From: an uncultured bacterium
Lineage (GTDB): Bacteria > Bacillota > Clostridia > Lachnospirales > Lachnospiraceae
Reading direction: 5' to 3'
Assembly (NCBI GenBank): GCA_947574055.1
Contig: CANPIC010000022.1
Span: 1-45,924, forward strand
DNA: 45,924 nucleotides
Shown: positions 8,808 to 18,794 of the stretch, one piece after another
How positions within the stretch are numbered: the stretch's first letter is position 1
Layout of the letters: every line of letters starts with the position of its first letter
Translations under genes and position numbers: made by a program
The notes under the pieces: generated by a model
What the model saw: the letters and a program-made list of their open reading frames with translations, nothing else
Database searches by the model: none
What the model was told of the DNA's origin: nothing

Positions 8808-10939
8808 GAGACTGGAATCAGATACTGGCCGGTGCGGATGAGGATTATCTGATCGGCCTGTCCAATAAAGGAACCGTCAAACGGGCACATAAAGATATGG
8901 AATCGGTACAGGCGCAGATTGTCGATATGGGGGATGAGGCGCAGGTTATGGTGGGAGAGGCGACGGTAACGATTCGCTGTCCGCTGCCTGAGAGTGGGTG
9001 CAGCTGTCCTTCTGTCAGCATCTGCCGCCATGTGATACAGGCCATTTTGGTTTTGCAAAAGCAGCTGACAGCCGGCGACCGGCAGGCAAAGGCAGAGCAG
9101 GGGATGCCTGACCAGACAGCGGGAACCGGCGATGCGGAAAACGCTGGTTCCCCGGGGCATGAAGCGCTCTGGCAGGAAATCAGAGAGTTTCCCATGCAGA
9201 AGGCCAGACGTGTCATGGGCAGCCGGGCCTTCCGGCAGTTTGCGGCGCAGATCCGGCTGGGAGCCACACCGCAGATCCGGGAGACATCGGTGATCATGCT
9301 GACACTGCCTGCCGGGGGTGCTACGGTGAAGCTGCTCTCTCCTCTTTCCTATTCAAGTTGTACCTGTCATAAAAAAGAACTCTGCAGCCATAAGGCAGAG
9401 GCTATTTTGTGGTGTCAGTACCAGGCGGGAGTGTTTACCCGCCGTGATATAGAAGAGGAAGAGACGCAGCAGCCGGACTTTGACCTGTGTGCTGTCAGAG
9501 AGGCCGGGGAAAAAATGAAATATATTCTGGAAAGCCTGCTTGACACCGGGCTGGCCAGAGCGGCGGAAGATATCCTGCAGGATATGGAGCGGATGGCGGT
9601 TATCAGTCATAATGTGGGGCTGGCACGGATGGAAGGGGCTTATCGGGCACTGGCGGATATGTGTGGCAGATATTTCAGACGGGCGGCTTCTTTCCGCCTC
9701 GCCGAATTTTTGCAGAGGCTGACAGATCTTTATCTGGATGTATGCAAGATTATGGCAGCGGAAAGTGCAAAAGAAATTGCCCCTTTTGCCGGGGCATTCC
9801 GGGCACAGTACAGAGAAGTGGGAGAACTGCATCTGACCGGCATAACGATGGAACAGTTTGCAAGCGCAAGCGGTTATGCGGGAGAGACGATATATTTCCT
9901 GGAAGAGACAGAGGGAAAATGGTATACTTATACAAATGCCAGGCCGGTTTTTTATGAAGGTACGCAAAAGCGCCGGGGTGGCGCATACAGCCAGATGCCA
10001 TGGGAGCTAAATGGTGCGTTGTCGGAACTGGCAGCTTCCAGGCTCTGCTTAAAAGGGGCCAAAGCGGATGCGCGTAGAAGGTTGTCATCTTCCGCAGAGA
10101 CGAAGGGAGAGCGCATGGGGGTGCGCATTCTGACAGAAGAGTTGCTGAAGAACTGGTATTATGAAGATTTTCTTTCTCTGTTTCAGGAAAGAATACCTGT
10201 ATGTGATACGGAGAAAGAGGACGGATGGGAGCAAGAGCCACAGAGCGGTGAGCCCGTCTTTATCCGGCCGGCGGATATGGGGCAGGCGGCATTTTCGGAT
10301 ACGGAGCAGGTATTTTCTCTGCCGCTTTTGGATGAGCGGGGCAGAGAAGTCATTGTGGAGGTGGCGTATTCCAAGCGGGAATCCGAGACAATCCGCTATC
10401 TGGAACGCTTTGTCAGCAGATGGCAGCAGGCCGCCTGCGCAGAAAAATCTGTGACAGATAAGGAGCGGCTGCCCTGCTTCCTGGGCCGCATTTATCTGCA
10501 TAAGGGCCGAATACGGATGTATCCGCTGGCGCTGTTTGCGGAAAAAGAACTGCCGGCTCTGGCTAACGCGGAGAAGGAAGTGTGCGAGAGCGGCAGGGAA
10601 TGGGACAGCGAGAGCATAGCCATGGTGAAAACGGTGACGCAGGAGGCATCGTCACTGATGGAAGAGATCTGTCAGAGCGGACTTAATACAGTCCATGACA
10701 GTACACTGGAAGCCATGGACAGGCTGCGGGATGCGGCCGAATCATTCGGATTGTCAGGACTGTCCCGTCAGCTTGCCGGATTGAGAGAGGGCATTGACAT
10801 GCGGCGCCATCAGACAGTCCGCACAGAGGATGAGATGGCGGCGTTATATGGAAAGATCAATCAATATCTGATTCTCTGCCGACAGAGGATCATGTGGGAT
10901 GAAGCAAATGAATACTATAGAGGAGGTAACGAACTATGA
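8804..10939 (+). CDS. SWIM-type zinc finger protein with two fingers (YehQ-like)
   Basis: 711 residues. SWIM fingers have the pattern CxCx(n)CxH and bind DNA or protein. Two copies are visible: CSCPSVSICRH (66-76) and CTCHKKELCSH (186-196), each CxCx5CxH. Between them is a low-complexity Gly/Ala/Asp linker; the long C-terminal part is mostly helical and unrecognised. Start ATG 8804 forms an ATGA overlap with the VWA stop and has GGGGAAG upstream; GTG 8783 is possible but weaker. The next gene also starts in an ATGA overlap. Corresponds to E. coli YehQ by order and motif. Confidence 0.83.
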   Translation: MRDWNQILAGADEDYLIGLSNKGTVKRAHKDMESVQAQIVDMGDEAQVMVGEATVTIRCPLPESGCSCPSVSICRHVIQAILVLQKQLTAGDRQAKAEQGMPDQTAGTGDAENAGSPGHEALWQEIREFPMQKARRVMGSRAFRQFAAQIRLGATPQIRETSVIMLTLPAGGATVKLLSPLSYSSCTCHKKELCSHKAEAILWCQYQAGVFTRRDIEEEETQQPDFDLCAVREAGEKMKYILESLLDTGLARAAEDILQDMERMAVISHNVGLARMEGAYRALADMCGRYFRRAASFRLAEFLQRLTDLYLDVCKIMAAESAKEIAPFAGAFRAQYREVGELHLTGITMEQFASASGYAGETIYFLEETEGKWYTYTNARPVFYEGTQKRRGGAYSQMPWELNGALSELAASRLCLKGAKADARRRLSSSAETKGERMGVRILTEELLKNWYYEDFLSLFQERIPVCDTEKEDGWEQEPQSGEPVFIRPADMGQAAFSDTEQVFSLPLLDERGREVIVEVAYSKRESETIRYLERFVSRWQQAACAEKSVTDKERLPCFLGRIYLHKGRIRMYPLALFAEKELPALANAEKEVCESGREWDSESIAMVKTVTQEASSLMEEICQSGLNTVHDSTLEAMDRLRDAAESFGLSGLSRQLAGLREGIDMRRHQTVRTEDEMAALYGKINQYLILCRQRIMWDEANEYYRGGNEL

Positions 10940-13900
10940 TGCAACCGCAGGATATCCAGATGCGGAAGATGGTGGAGCTTCTGGAGGGATTGCATGTATC
11001 GGAGAAAGAGATATTGACCGCGCAGGATTATCTGACAGGGGCAGTGGGAGAGGAGGCTCTTGCCGGGCTTTCCTTTCATGACCTTTCCGCGTTATCTGAC
11101 GCAGTCAAGGATGATTTCCGCATTACGTTCCGTAAGATGATACACCGTGGCAGGAAGGAGGAGGTGCAAAAGCTGTTCGCGGTCGTATTTGCGGTGGGCA
11201 AATCTACCATGAGCAGTCTGTTCCCGTCGGATGTACTGTCCTATTATTCCAATAAAGATATGGAAGGTATCTTTCCGGCGGATCAGATCGTATCCCTGAT
11301 GGCTGAGATGGTAGGGGAGAATGTACACTGGATCAGGACATATATGCTGGAGCGACTGAAGAAGCTGGCGCTGGGTGATGCCGCTCATGTGAAAAAGGCC
11401 ATGGCACATCATAAGAGCAGCCCGGATAACGGTCTGTTGATTTTATATACCGTATATTTCTGGATCTGCTATCCGGAGGCGAGATATCGGCCGGATATGG
11501 CCCAGTCAGGCGGGGAGAAGACGGGGATACTGCAGTCGGTGAGCAGGCTGTTTTCGGCGGGGAACAGCGGGCCGGCCTATGCGGTCAAAGACAGTGACAG
11601 AGACTTGCTGAGAGCTTATGAGGATCTGATTATAGACAGCCTGGAGAATCTTTTTACCGGCCAGATTGATGCTAAAGATCTGGCGCTGATCATGGATGCG
11701 GTCAACCAGAACCGGGTGAGTGAGCGGGCCAGGGAACTGGCCAGGAAACAGAGCGTGAGCAGTTTTCTGATGAAACTGTTGTGCGGATGTGCCTTTGCCA
11801 ATTTTACCCTGTCGGTGCGGCTTAAAAATGTTGTCTCCATCGCGCTGTCGGCTCATGTAAAGGGCGCACTGTCAGCGATGGAAGAGATGGATATCAGATA
11901 CGATCTGCATGGGCGAGGCGGCAGTTTTGATGTATATTTTGGTATTGACCCTGCCGCTTATATCAGCTGGGCCGTTTCCCGTAAGAATAAAAGACTGCTT
12001 GGTTATCAGTTCGGGGCTAACCGGGAGGCTTTTCTCACCTATTACCGGGGCGCGGATCTGACCGCGGCGGCACTGATGCTGGAAATCATCCATGAACAGG
12101 ATAAAGCACTTCATCAGCAGCTGCTGGCAAATGATAAAGACAGGCGGCGCAGACAGATACTGAACGTGATCTTTCCCGACGATATCCCTGTCCGCGGCGA
12201 TGTGAAGAAGTATCTGATGGGCAATGGCAGTCTGGAAAATCTGTATCTGCTGGAGAATCAGTTTAAGATTGTCTCTCATTATGTGGGTGCGGTGGAATAC
12301 CAGGCACTGGAGCCTTATATGGCTTCTTATGGAAAGGATGACTTTGTCCGCAGATGCCTGATTGTACTTATATGCCGGGAAGCCGGCTATGTATTTAACC
12401 GTATGCTTGTGAACGTCGATGTGAACAGAGAGAAGGTAAGAGAAGTATTTGCGATGCTGGAAGAGGAAAAACTGGATATGGCTCATCAGTTAAAAGCCTA
12501 TTCTCTGATTTATGACATCCTGTTTACGGAGCGTTGGCGCAGTGCGATAGAGGAAGAGGCCCAGGCCGTATTTCAGAACTATTGGCGGGATCATAAGGAA
12601 GAGCTGGTGACAACTTTCAGACAGGCGGATGTGACAGGCCGCTGTCTTGGCCTGCGGATTCTGAGCGCATGCAAGGAAGAGGGACACGAAGAACTTCTTT
12701 CCTATACGAAGGACGGTTCCAAACAGGTGCGGGAGAGGCTGGAAGAGATGCTGAAGGCCCACAGGGAATGGGAGGCGGATGTGCTGTCACTGCTCTCTTC
12801 CAAAAAAGGGGGAGAGCGGGAAATGGCGATCCGTATCCTGTTATCCTGGGATGAGGAAGGCTACCGGCTAAAGCTGGAGGAAGTCTGGGAAAAAGAGAAA
12901 AATGCCAAGGTACGGGCTTTGCTGACAGGCCTCTTTGTGCAGGGCCAGAGTGCGGCGCAGGAGATTTCGCAGGCCGATATCGTCAAAAGCGTGCATAAAG
13001 GGGGCAAGAAACGTTCCCTGGCCTGGGCTTATGGGACGCCTTTTTGTGCGGTGCGCAGGAAGAATCAGCAGCCGGCAGAAGAGGAATACCTGCAGGCGAT
13101 TTTGCTCTGTTATGCTTCCATGAACAGGCCGGGAGTGAATCAGGATGCCGCGAAGCTGGCGGCAGAGCTGGAGGAAGAAGATCTGGCTGTCTATATGGGA
13201 CAGCTTTTTGACAAATGGATGGAGACCGGTGCGGAAGCAAAGAAGCGCTGGGTGCTCTATGCCACTGCCATTCACGGAGGCGCGGATATCATTGGCAGAC
13301 TGCATCGGCAGATCCAGGAGTGGCCGGCGCATGCCAGAGGCGCCATTGCCGCGGAAGCAGTCTGCGCCCTGGCACTGAATCCGCTGCCGCAGGCGCTGCT
13401 GCTTGTGGATGGCATTGCCAGAAAGTTCAAGTTCCGCCAGGTGAAGACCGCAGCCGGTAAGGCACTGGAATTTGCGGCTTCTCAGCTGGGGCTTTCCAGA
13501 GAAGCGCTGGCGGACAGGATCGTTCCTGATCTGGGGTTTGATGAAAAGATGCAGCGCTGCTTTGATTATGGCGAACGTAAGTTCATTGTGCGGGTAACAC
13601 CGGCGCTGGAAATGGAAATCTGTGACGAGAGCGGGAAAAAACTTAAAAATATGCCCGCGCCCGGAAAGCGGGATGAGGAGCAGAAGGCCAAGGCGGCCTA
13701 TGAATCTTTCAAAGAGATGAAAAAACAGATGAAAGCCACCATATCCAGCCAGAAGGCACGGCTGGAACTGGCGCTTTCCGTCGGCAGGGAGTGGGAAGTG
13801 GCGGCCTGGCGGGAATTGTTTGTCAAAAATCCCATTATGCATCAGTTTGCCATCGGCCTGATCTGGGGCGTCTATGAAAACCATGAACTGAAGCAGAGTT

Positions 13901-14511
13901 TCCGCTATATGGAGGATGGCTCATTTAATACTGAGGACGAAGAGGAATACAGTCTGCCGGAGACGGGCAGCATCGGACTGGTGCACCCCCTGGAACTGAC
14001 AGACGAATCCCGGGTTGTCTGGAAGGAACAACTGGAAGATTATGAAATCACACAGCCCATCGAACAGCTAAAACGTGAGATTTACCGCCGGACCCAGGAG
14101 GAAGCCGCCGGCAAGTCACTGAACCGTTTTGGCGGTATGATTCTCAATGACCTTTCCCTGGGCGGGAAACTGCTGGCACAGGGCTGGTATCGGGGCTCGG
14201 TACAGGACGGTGGTGGATTCCATACGTATTATCGTGAGGATGCGGAAAACGGACTGGGTGTGGAACTGCATTTTTCCGGCAGCTTCGTCGGCGGGGAAAA
14301 TGAGGACATCACAGTCTATGATGCCAGATTCTATCCGGCAGGCAGCGTGGAGCACGGGAGTTATGTATATGATGAAGCAGATGATAAGAAAGCCTGCTTT
14401 CTGTCGGATGTGCCGGAGCGGTATTTCAGTGAGATCGTGCTGCAGCTGACAAAGGCAACGGCTTCCAGCAAAGAGCGGGATGAGAACTGGCAGAGCAAAG
14501 CAGACAGATAA
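10936..14511 (+). CDS. DUF4132 domain protein (YehI/MolR-like)
   Basis: 1191-residue, largely alpha-helical, repeat-rich cytosolic protein. The C-terminal third carries the DUF4132 hallmark: about residue 1015 on, GLVHPLEL, then a Trp, then the YEITQPIEQLKREIYR region. E. coli YehI, once linked to molybdate regulation as MolR, has the same domain and a similar length. The function is unresolved. The central part (about 560-900) looks like HEAT-type helical repeats, for example the block with LLSSKKGGEREMAIRILLSW. A strong AGGAGGT site at 10921-10927 and an ATGA overlap with the SWIM gene fix the start. It is the last and largest gene of the five-gene set; glycerol kinase begins 27 bp after its stop. 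Confidence 0.85.
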   Translation: MMQPQDIQMRKMVELLEGLHVSEKEILTAQDYLTGAVGEEALAGLSFHDLSALSDAVKDDFRITFRKMIHRGRKEEVQKLFAVVFAVGKSTMSSLFPSDVLSYYSNKDMEGIFPADQIVSLMAEMVGENVHWIRTYMLERLKKLALGDAAHVKKAMAHHKSSPDNGLLILYTVYFWICYPEARYRPDMAQSGGEKTGILQSVSRLFSAGNSGPAYAVKDSDRDLLRAYEDLIIDSLENLFTGQIDAKDLALIMDAVNQNRVSERARELARKQSVSSFLMKLLCGCAFANFTLSVRLKNVVSIALSAHVKGALSAMEEMDIRYDLHGRGGSFDVYFGIDPAAYISWAVSRKNKRLLGYQFGANREAFLTYYRGADLTAAALMLEIIHEQDKALHQQLLANDKDRRRRQILNVIFPDDIPVRGDVKKYLMGNGSLENLYLLENQFKIVSHYVGAVEYQALEPYMASYGKDDFVRRCLIVLICREAGYVFNRMLVNVDVNREKVREVFAMLEEEKLDMAHQLKAYSLIYDILFTERWRSAIEEEAQAVFQNYWRDHKEELVTTFRQADVTGRCLGLRILSACKEEGHEELLSYTKDGSKQVRERLEEMLKAHREWEADVLSLLSSKKGGEREMAIRILLSWDEEGYRLKLEEVWEKEKNAKVRALLTGLFVQGQSAAQEISQADIVKSVHKGGKKRSLAWAYGTPFCAVRRKNQQPAEEEYLQAILLCYASMNRPGVNQDAAKLAAELEEEDLAVYMGQLFDKWMETGAEAKKRWVLYATAIHGGADIIGRLHRQIQEWPAHARGAIAAEAVCALALNPLPQALLLVDGIARKFKFRQVKTAAGKALEFAASQLGLSREALADRIVPDLGFDEKMQRCFDYGERKFIVRVTPALEMEICDESGKKLKNMPAPGKRDEEQKAKAAYESFKEMKKQMKATISSQKARLELALSVGREWEVAAWRELFVKNPIMHQFAIGLIWGVYENHELKQSFRYMEDGSFNTEDEEEYSLPETGSIGLVHPLELTDESRVVWKEQLEDYEITQPIEQLKREIYRRTQEEAAGKSLNRFGGMILNDLSLGGKLLAQGWYRGSVQDGGGFHTYYREDAENGLGVELHFSGSFVGGENEDITVYDARFYPAGSVEHGSYVYDEADDKKACFLSDVPERYFSEIVLQLTKATASSKERDENWQSKADR

Positions 14512-14538
14512 AATAAGGTAAGAGAAGGGGAGCGGAGC

Positions 14539-16029
14539 ATGGCAAACTATGTTATGGCACTGGATGCCGGAACCACAAGCAGTCGCTGTATCCTGTTTAA
14601 CAAAAAGGGAGAAGTATGCAGTGCGGCCCAGAAAGAATTTACCCAATATTTTCCGAAACCGGGCTGGGTCGAGCATGACGGCGGAGAGATCTGGTCCACC
14701 CAGCTGGGGGTGGCTGTGGAGGCCATGTCCAAGATCGGAGCATCGGCAGCTGATATCGCTGCCATTGGCATCACCAACCAAAGAGAGACAGCCATCGTCT
14801 GGGACAAAGAGACGGGGGAGCCGGTGTATCATGCCATTGTCTGGCAGTGCCGGCGCACATCGAAATATTGTGACAGGCTGAAGGAAAAGGGACTGACGGA
14901 TCTTTTGCGCCGCCGGACGGGACTGGTGATTGATGCTTATTTTTCCGCCACGAAGATAAAGTGGATTCTGGACCATGTGGAAGGGGCAAGGGAAAAGGCA
15001 CTGGCAGGCAGGCTATTGTTTGGCACTGTGGATACCTGGCTGGTCTGGAAGCTGACAAAAGGCAGGGTACATGTGACTGATTATTCCAATGCTTCCCGGA
15101 CGATGCTCTTTGATATCCAAAAACTGCAATGGGATCCGGAAATCCTGGATGAACTGGGTATCCCGGCCTGTATGCTGCCGCAGGTAAAGCCTTCAAGCTA
15201 TATCTATGGTGAGGCGGATGCCGCTTTCTTTGGCGGGCCCATCCCCATCGCCGGTGTGGCAGGTGATCAGCAGGCCGCCCTGTTCGGGCAGACCTGCTTT
15301 ACCCCGGGTGATGCCAAAAATACCTATGGTACCGGCTGCTTCCTCTTGATGAATACCGGGGAAAAACCGGTGTATTCCGCAAACGGTCTGGTGACGACCA
15401 TTGCCTGGGGACTGGATGGCAAGGTGACATATGCACTGGAAGGTTCCATATTTGTGGCCGGTGCGGCAATTCAGTGGCTGCGTGATGAAATGCGTCTGAT
15501 TGACACTTCCGCAGACAGTGAGAAGATGGCACTCCAGGTCAAAGATACCAACGGGTGCTATGTGGTGCCTGCCTTTACCGGTCTGGGGGCGCCGCATTGG
15601 GATCAATATGCGAGAGGGACGATCGTGGGCATTACCAGAGGTGTCAACCGCTGTCATATCGTCCGCGCCACGCTGGAATCCCTGGCCTATCAGGTCAATG
15701 ATGTGATCACTGCCATGCAGGCCGATTCGGGGATTACTCTGCGCGCGCTGAAAGCGGACGGCGGTGCATCTGCCAATCAGTTCCTGATGCAGTTCCAGGC
15801 GGATATCACCGGCGCTCCGGTGGAACGGCCGGTGTGTGTGGAAACGACAGCCATGGGCGCCGCCTATCTGGCCGGCCTGGCAGTGGGATACTGGAAGAGC
15901 CGGGAAGAGGTAAGGGACAACTGCCAGAGGGACCGCATATTTATGCCGCAGATGGAGCGGGATGCCAGAGAAGCCGCGGTCAGCGGCTGGAGCCGGGCTG
16001 TGGCATGTGCCCGTGGCTGGGCAGACTGA
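14539..16029 (+). CDS. glpK: Glycerol kinase
   Basis: 496-residue FGGY-family kinase that phosphorylates glycerol to sn-glycerol 3-phosphate in the cytosol. Near-universal GlpK features include [15 protein letters not shown] at the start, [51 protein letters not shown] and [16 protein letters not shown]. Length is normal. In Gram-positive GlpK a His just before an FFG or FYG motif (about residue 230) is phosphorylated by PTS HPr, as I recall; here the matching position is Ala229 (DAAFFGG), so this control is probably missing. An AGAAGGGGAG site precedes the ATG. It heads a four-gene glycerol operon with two oxidoreductases and DUF1667. Confidence 0.96.
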   Translation: MANYVMALDAGTTSSRCILFNKKGEVCSAAQKEFTQYFPKPGWVEHDGGEIWSTQLGVAVEAMSKIGASAADIAAIGITNQRETAIVWDKETGEPVYHAIVWQCRRTSKYCDRLKEKGLTDLLRRRTGLVIDAYFSATKIKWILDHVEGAREKALAGRLLFGTVDTWLVWKLTKGRVHVTDYSNASRTMLFDIQKLQWDPEILDELGIPACMLPQVKPSSYIYGEADAAFFGGPIPIAGVAGDQQAALFGQTCFTPGDAKNTYGTGCFLLMNTGEKPVYSANGLVTTIAWGLDGKVTYALEGSIFVAGAAIQWLRDEMRLIDTSADSEKMALQVKDTNGCYVVPAFTGLGAPHWDQYARGTIVGITRGVNRCHIVRATLESLAYQVNDVITAMQADSGITLRALKADGGASANQFLMQFQADITGAPVERPVCVETTAMGAAYLAGLAVGYWKSREEVRDNCQRDRIFMPQMERDAREAAVSGWSRAVACARGWAD

Positions 16030-16052
16030 AAGTGTGACAGGTGGAACAGGAA

Positions 16053-17525
16053 ATGATGTATGATGTATGTATCATAGGCGCGGGCGTGGTCGGATGCGCC
16101 GTGGCAAGAGAATTGTCCAGATATGAAGTCAGCGCCTGCGTGATTGAGAGGTGTGAGGATGTGTGCTGTGGGACTTCCAAGGCCAACAGCGCGATCATCC
16201 ATGCGGGGTATGATGCGCCGGCAGGTTCTTTGATGGCCCGGCTGAACGTCAGGGGAAATGAAAGGATGGAGGAACTGTCGCGGGAACTGGACTTCCCTTT
16301 CCGGAGGAACGGTTCCCTCGTCGTCTGCCTGGATGCCGGAGAGATGCCGGCGCTGCAGGCTCTTTATGAGCGGGGGCTTGCAAACAATGTAAAGGGGCTG
16401 CGTCTTCTCTCCGGCGAAGAAGCGCTTTTAATGGAACCGCATTTACAGGAGGGACTGGCGGGCGCCCTTTATGCGCCCACTGGCGGTATTATTTGTCCCT
16501 TTCTGTTGACCATAGCACTGGCGGAAAATGCCGTTGTCAACGGTGTGGAGTTTCGGTTTAACACAAAAGTAAACAGCATTGGGCGGGCCGGAGACCACTA
16601 CCTCACAGAGACGGAAAACGGCGCCGTGGAAAGCCGCTGCGTTGTCAATGCCGCCGGCGTCTATGCCGATGTCTTTCACAATATGGTCAGCGAAGATAAG
16701 ATTCATATTACGCCCAGAAAGGGAGAATATTGTCTGCTGGATCGCAGTGAGGGGACACATGTGCGTCATACCATATTTATGATGCCCGGCCGTCTGGGAA
16801 AGGGCGTGCTCGTCTCGCCCACGGTCCATGGCAATCTGATTGTTGGCCCCACGGCTGCCGATATCGGGGATAAGGAAGGTGTCAACACCACGAGGGAAGG
16901 CCTGGAAGAGGTGGCTGCCCGGGCTGCCCTGACTGTAAAAGATCTTCCGCTGGCGCAGGTGATCACATCGTTTGCCGGTCTGCGTGCCCATGAGGACGGC
17001 CATGCCTTTATCATCGGTGAGCCCAAAGATGCAGAAGGCTTTGTGGATGCGGCAGGCATAGAATCACCGGGACTCTCCAGCGCGCCGGCCATCGGCGAGA
17101 TGGTAGCAGATATTGTGCGGGGGCGGCTGCATCTGCACAAAAAGACAGATTTCAGGGCACAGAGAACAGGCATTTTAAACCCTGCCCGTCTGGAGATGGC
17201 AGAGAGAAACGAACTGATTTGCAGGGAACCGGCTTACGGGAAGATTATCTGTCGCTGTGAGGGCGTGACGGAAGGAGAAATCGTGGATGCCATCCGCAGG
17301 CCGCTGGGAGCCAGGTCCCTGGACGGGATCAAAAGGCGGACACGGGCCGGGATGGGCCGGTGCCAGGCAGGCTTTTGTAGCCCCAGGGTGATGGAGATAC
17401 TCAGCCGGGAGCTTTCCCTGCCGGTGGAGGAGATTACCAAGGCAGGCGGCGCCTCCGCTATTGTGACAGGGCGGACGAAAGGCGGGCATGTTTTAGAGAG
17501 CAGCAGGATGGGAGATAATCTGTGA
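16053..17525 (+). CDS. FAD-dependent glycerol-3-phosphate dehydrogenase-like protein with BFD-type Fe-S domain
   Basis: 490 residues. The N-terminal Rossmann fold (YDVCIIGAGVVGCAVARELS) and following TSKANSAIIHAGYD place it in the DAO/GlpA oxidoreductase superfamily. The C-terminus (from about 395) holds a bacterioferritin-associated-ferredoxin-like [2Fe-2S] domain with CRCEGVTEGEI and later GRCQAGFC. The probable reaction is oxidation of glycerol 3-phosphate to dihydroxyacetone phosphate, handing electrons to the next protein. GTG 16041, ATG 16053 and ATG 16056 are all possible starts; 16053 is used because GGA lies about 7 bases upstream. GTG of the following gene overlaps the stop (GTGA). 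The anaerobic GlpC subunit is absent. Confidence 0.88.
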   Translation: MMYDVCIIGAGVVGCAVARELSRYEVSACVIERCEDVCCGTSKANSAIIHAGYDAPAGSLMARLNVRGNERMEELSRELDFPFRRNGSLVVCLDAGEMPALQALYERGLANNVKGLRLLSGEEALLMEPHLQEGLAGALYAPTGGIICPFLLTIALAENAVVNGVEFRFNTKVNSIGRAGDHYLTETENGAVESRCVVNAAGVYADVFHNMVSEDKIHITPRKGEYCLLDRSEGTHVRHTIFMMPGRLGKGVLVSPTVHGNLIVGPTAADIGDKEGVNTTREGLEEVAARAALTVKDLPLAQVITSFAGLRAHEDGHAFIIGEPKDAEGFVDAAGIESPGLSSAPAIGEMVADIVRGRLHLHKKTDFRAQRTGILNPARLEMAERNELICREPAYGKIICRCEGVTEGEIVDAIRRPLGARSLDGIKRRTRAGMGRCQAGFCSPRVMEILSRELSLPVEEITKAGGASAIVTGRTKGGHVLESSRMGDNL

Positions 17526-18784
17526 GAGCATATGATATTGTGATCGTGGGCGGCGGCCCTGCCGGTCTGGCCGCCGCCGTGGCAGCCAAAAAGGCGGGCG
17601 CCGGCGATATCCTGATCCTTGAACGGGACAGGGAGATGGGCGGCATCTTAAATCAGTGTATCCATAATGGCTTCGGCCTGCATACTTTTCAGGAGGAGCT
17701 GACCGGTCCGGAATATGCGGGCCGTTTTCTTGCGATGGCCCGGCAGCTGGGAATCCCCTGCGAGATTGACACGATGGTGCTTGAGATCGGCAGCGATAAA
17801 GTAGTGACAGCCATGAACCACAAAAAAGGCATGTTCCGGATCAGAGCCGGCGCCGTGATTCTGGCGATGGGCTGTCGGGAGAGGGCCAGAGGCGCCCTGC
17901 AGATTCCGGGATATCGCCCGGCGGGCATATTTTCCGCGGGAACGGCCCAGCGTCTTGTGAATATGGAGGGGTATATGCCCGGCAGAGAGGTCGTGATCCT
18001 TGGCTCCGGTGATATCGGCCTGATCATGGCCCGCCGGATGACACTGGAAGGGGCAAAGGTGAAGGTCGTGGCAGAGAGGCTGCCGTACTGCGGCGGCCTG
18101 CAGCGCAATGTCGTTCAGTGCCTGGAAGATTACGGGATTCCCCTGAAACTCTGCCATACCGTGGTCGATATCCGGGGCCGAGAGCGGCTGGAGGGTGTCA
18201 CACTGGCCCGGGTGGATGAAAGCGGCAGACCCATACCCGGTACGGAGGAGGACTATGCCTGTGATACGCTGCTGTTATCCGTGGGCCTGATCCCGGAAAA
18301 CGAACTATCCCGCTCAATGGGAGTGGAAATGGACCGGATCACCGCGGGCCCGGTGGTTAATGAGAGCCTGGAGACAAACATACCAGGCGTGTTCGCCTGT
18401 GGGAATGTGCTCCATGTGCACGATCTGGTCGATTATGTATCGGAAGAAGCGGCGCGGGCCGGGGAAAATGCCGCCAGATTCGTCCGTGGCCTTTTGCCGG
18501 AGTGCGAAGGCGCGGTTTCGGTTGTGGCCGGCAGGGGGGTGCGCTATTGCGTGCCCGGACGAATCGACATAACACGTATGGCGGAGCGGCTGCCTGTGCG
18601 ATTTCGGGTGGATCGTATCTATAAAGAGGCATTGCTCACGGTTCGCTGTGATGGCAAACTTGTGCTGCACAAAAGGAAAAAGATGATAAAGCCGGGGGAA
18701 ATGGAAGAGATTCTCCTTCCAAGAGAAAAATGCCTGGCGCAAAGCGGCCTGCGCAGTATTGTGATCGCTGTGGAAGAGGGGTGA
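17522..18784 (+). CDS. NAD(P)/FAD-dependent oxidoreductase (partner of the GlpA-like protein)
   Basis: 420-residue pyridine nucleotide-disulfide oxidoreductase-type flavoprotein. FAD site: YDIVIVGGGPAGLAAAVAA at the N-terminus. NAD site: VVILGSGDIGLIMARR in the middle. The second FAD contact is ETNIPGVFACGNVLHVHDLVDYV. There is a GGLQRNV segment but no redox-active CxxC as in thioredoxin reductase. It probably links the GlpA-like flavoprotein to NAD or another carrier in anaerobic glycerol 3-phosphate oxidation. The start is GTG at 17522, sharing GTGA with the upstream stop, and implies translational coupling. DUF1667 follows after 10 bp. Confidence 0.87.
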   Translation: MRAYDIVIVGGGPAGLAAAVAAKKAGAGDILILERDREMGGILNQCIHNGFGLHTFQEELTGPEYAGRFLAMARQLGIPCEIDTMVLEIGSDKVVTAMNHKKGMFRIRAGAVILAMGCRERARGALQIPGYRPAGIFSAGTAQRLVNMEGYMPGREVVILGSGDIGLIMARRMTLEGAKVKVVAERLPYCGGLQRNVVQCLEDYGIPLKLCHTVVDIRGRERLEGVTLARVDESGRPIPGTEEDYACDTLLLSVGLIPENELSRSMGVEMDRITAGPVVNESLETNIPGVFACGNVLHVHDLVDYVSEEAARAGENAARFVRGLLPECEGAVSVVAGRGVRYCVPGRIDITRMAERLPVRFRVDRIYKEALLTVRCDGKLVLHKRKKMIKPGEMEEILLPREKCLAQSGLRSIVIAVEEG

Positions 18785-18794
18785 GAGGAAGAGG

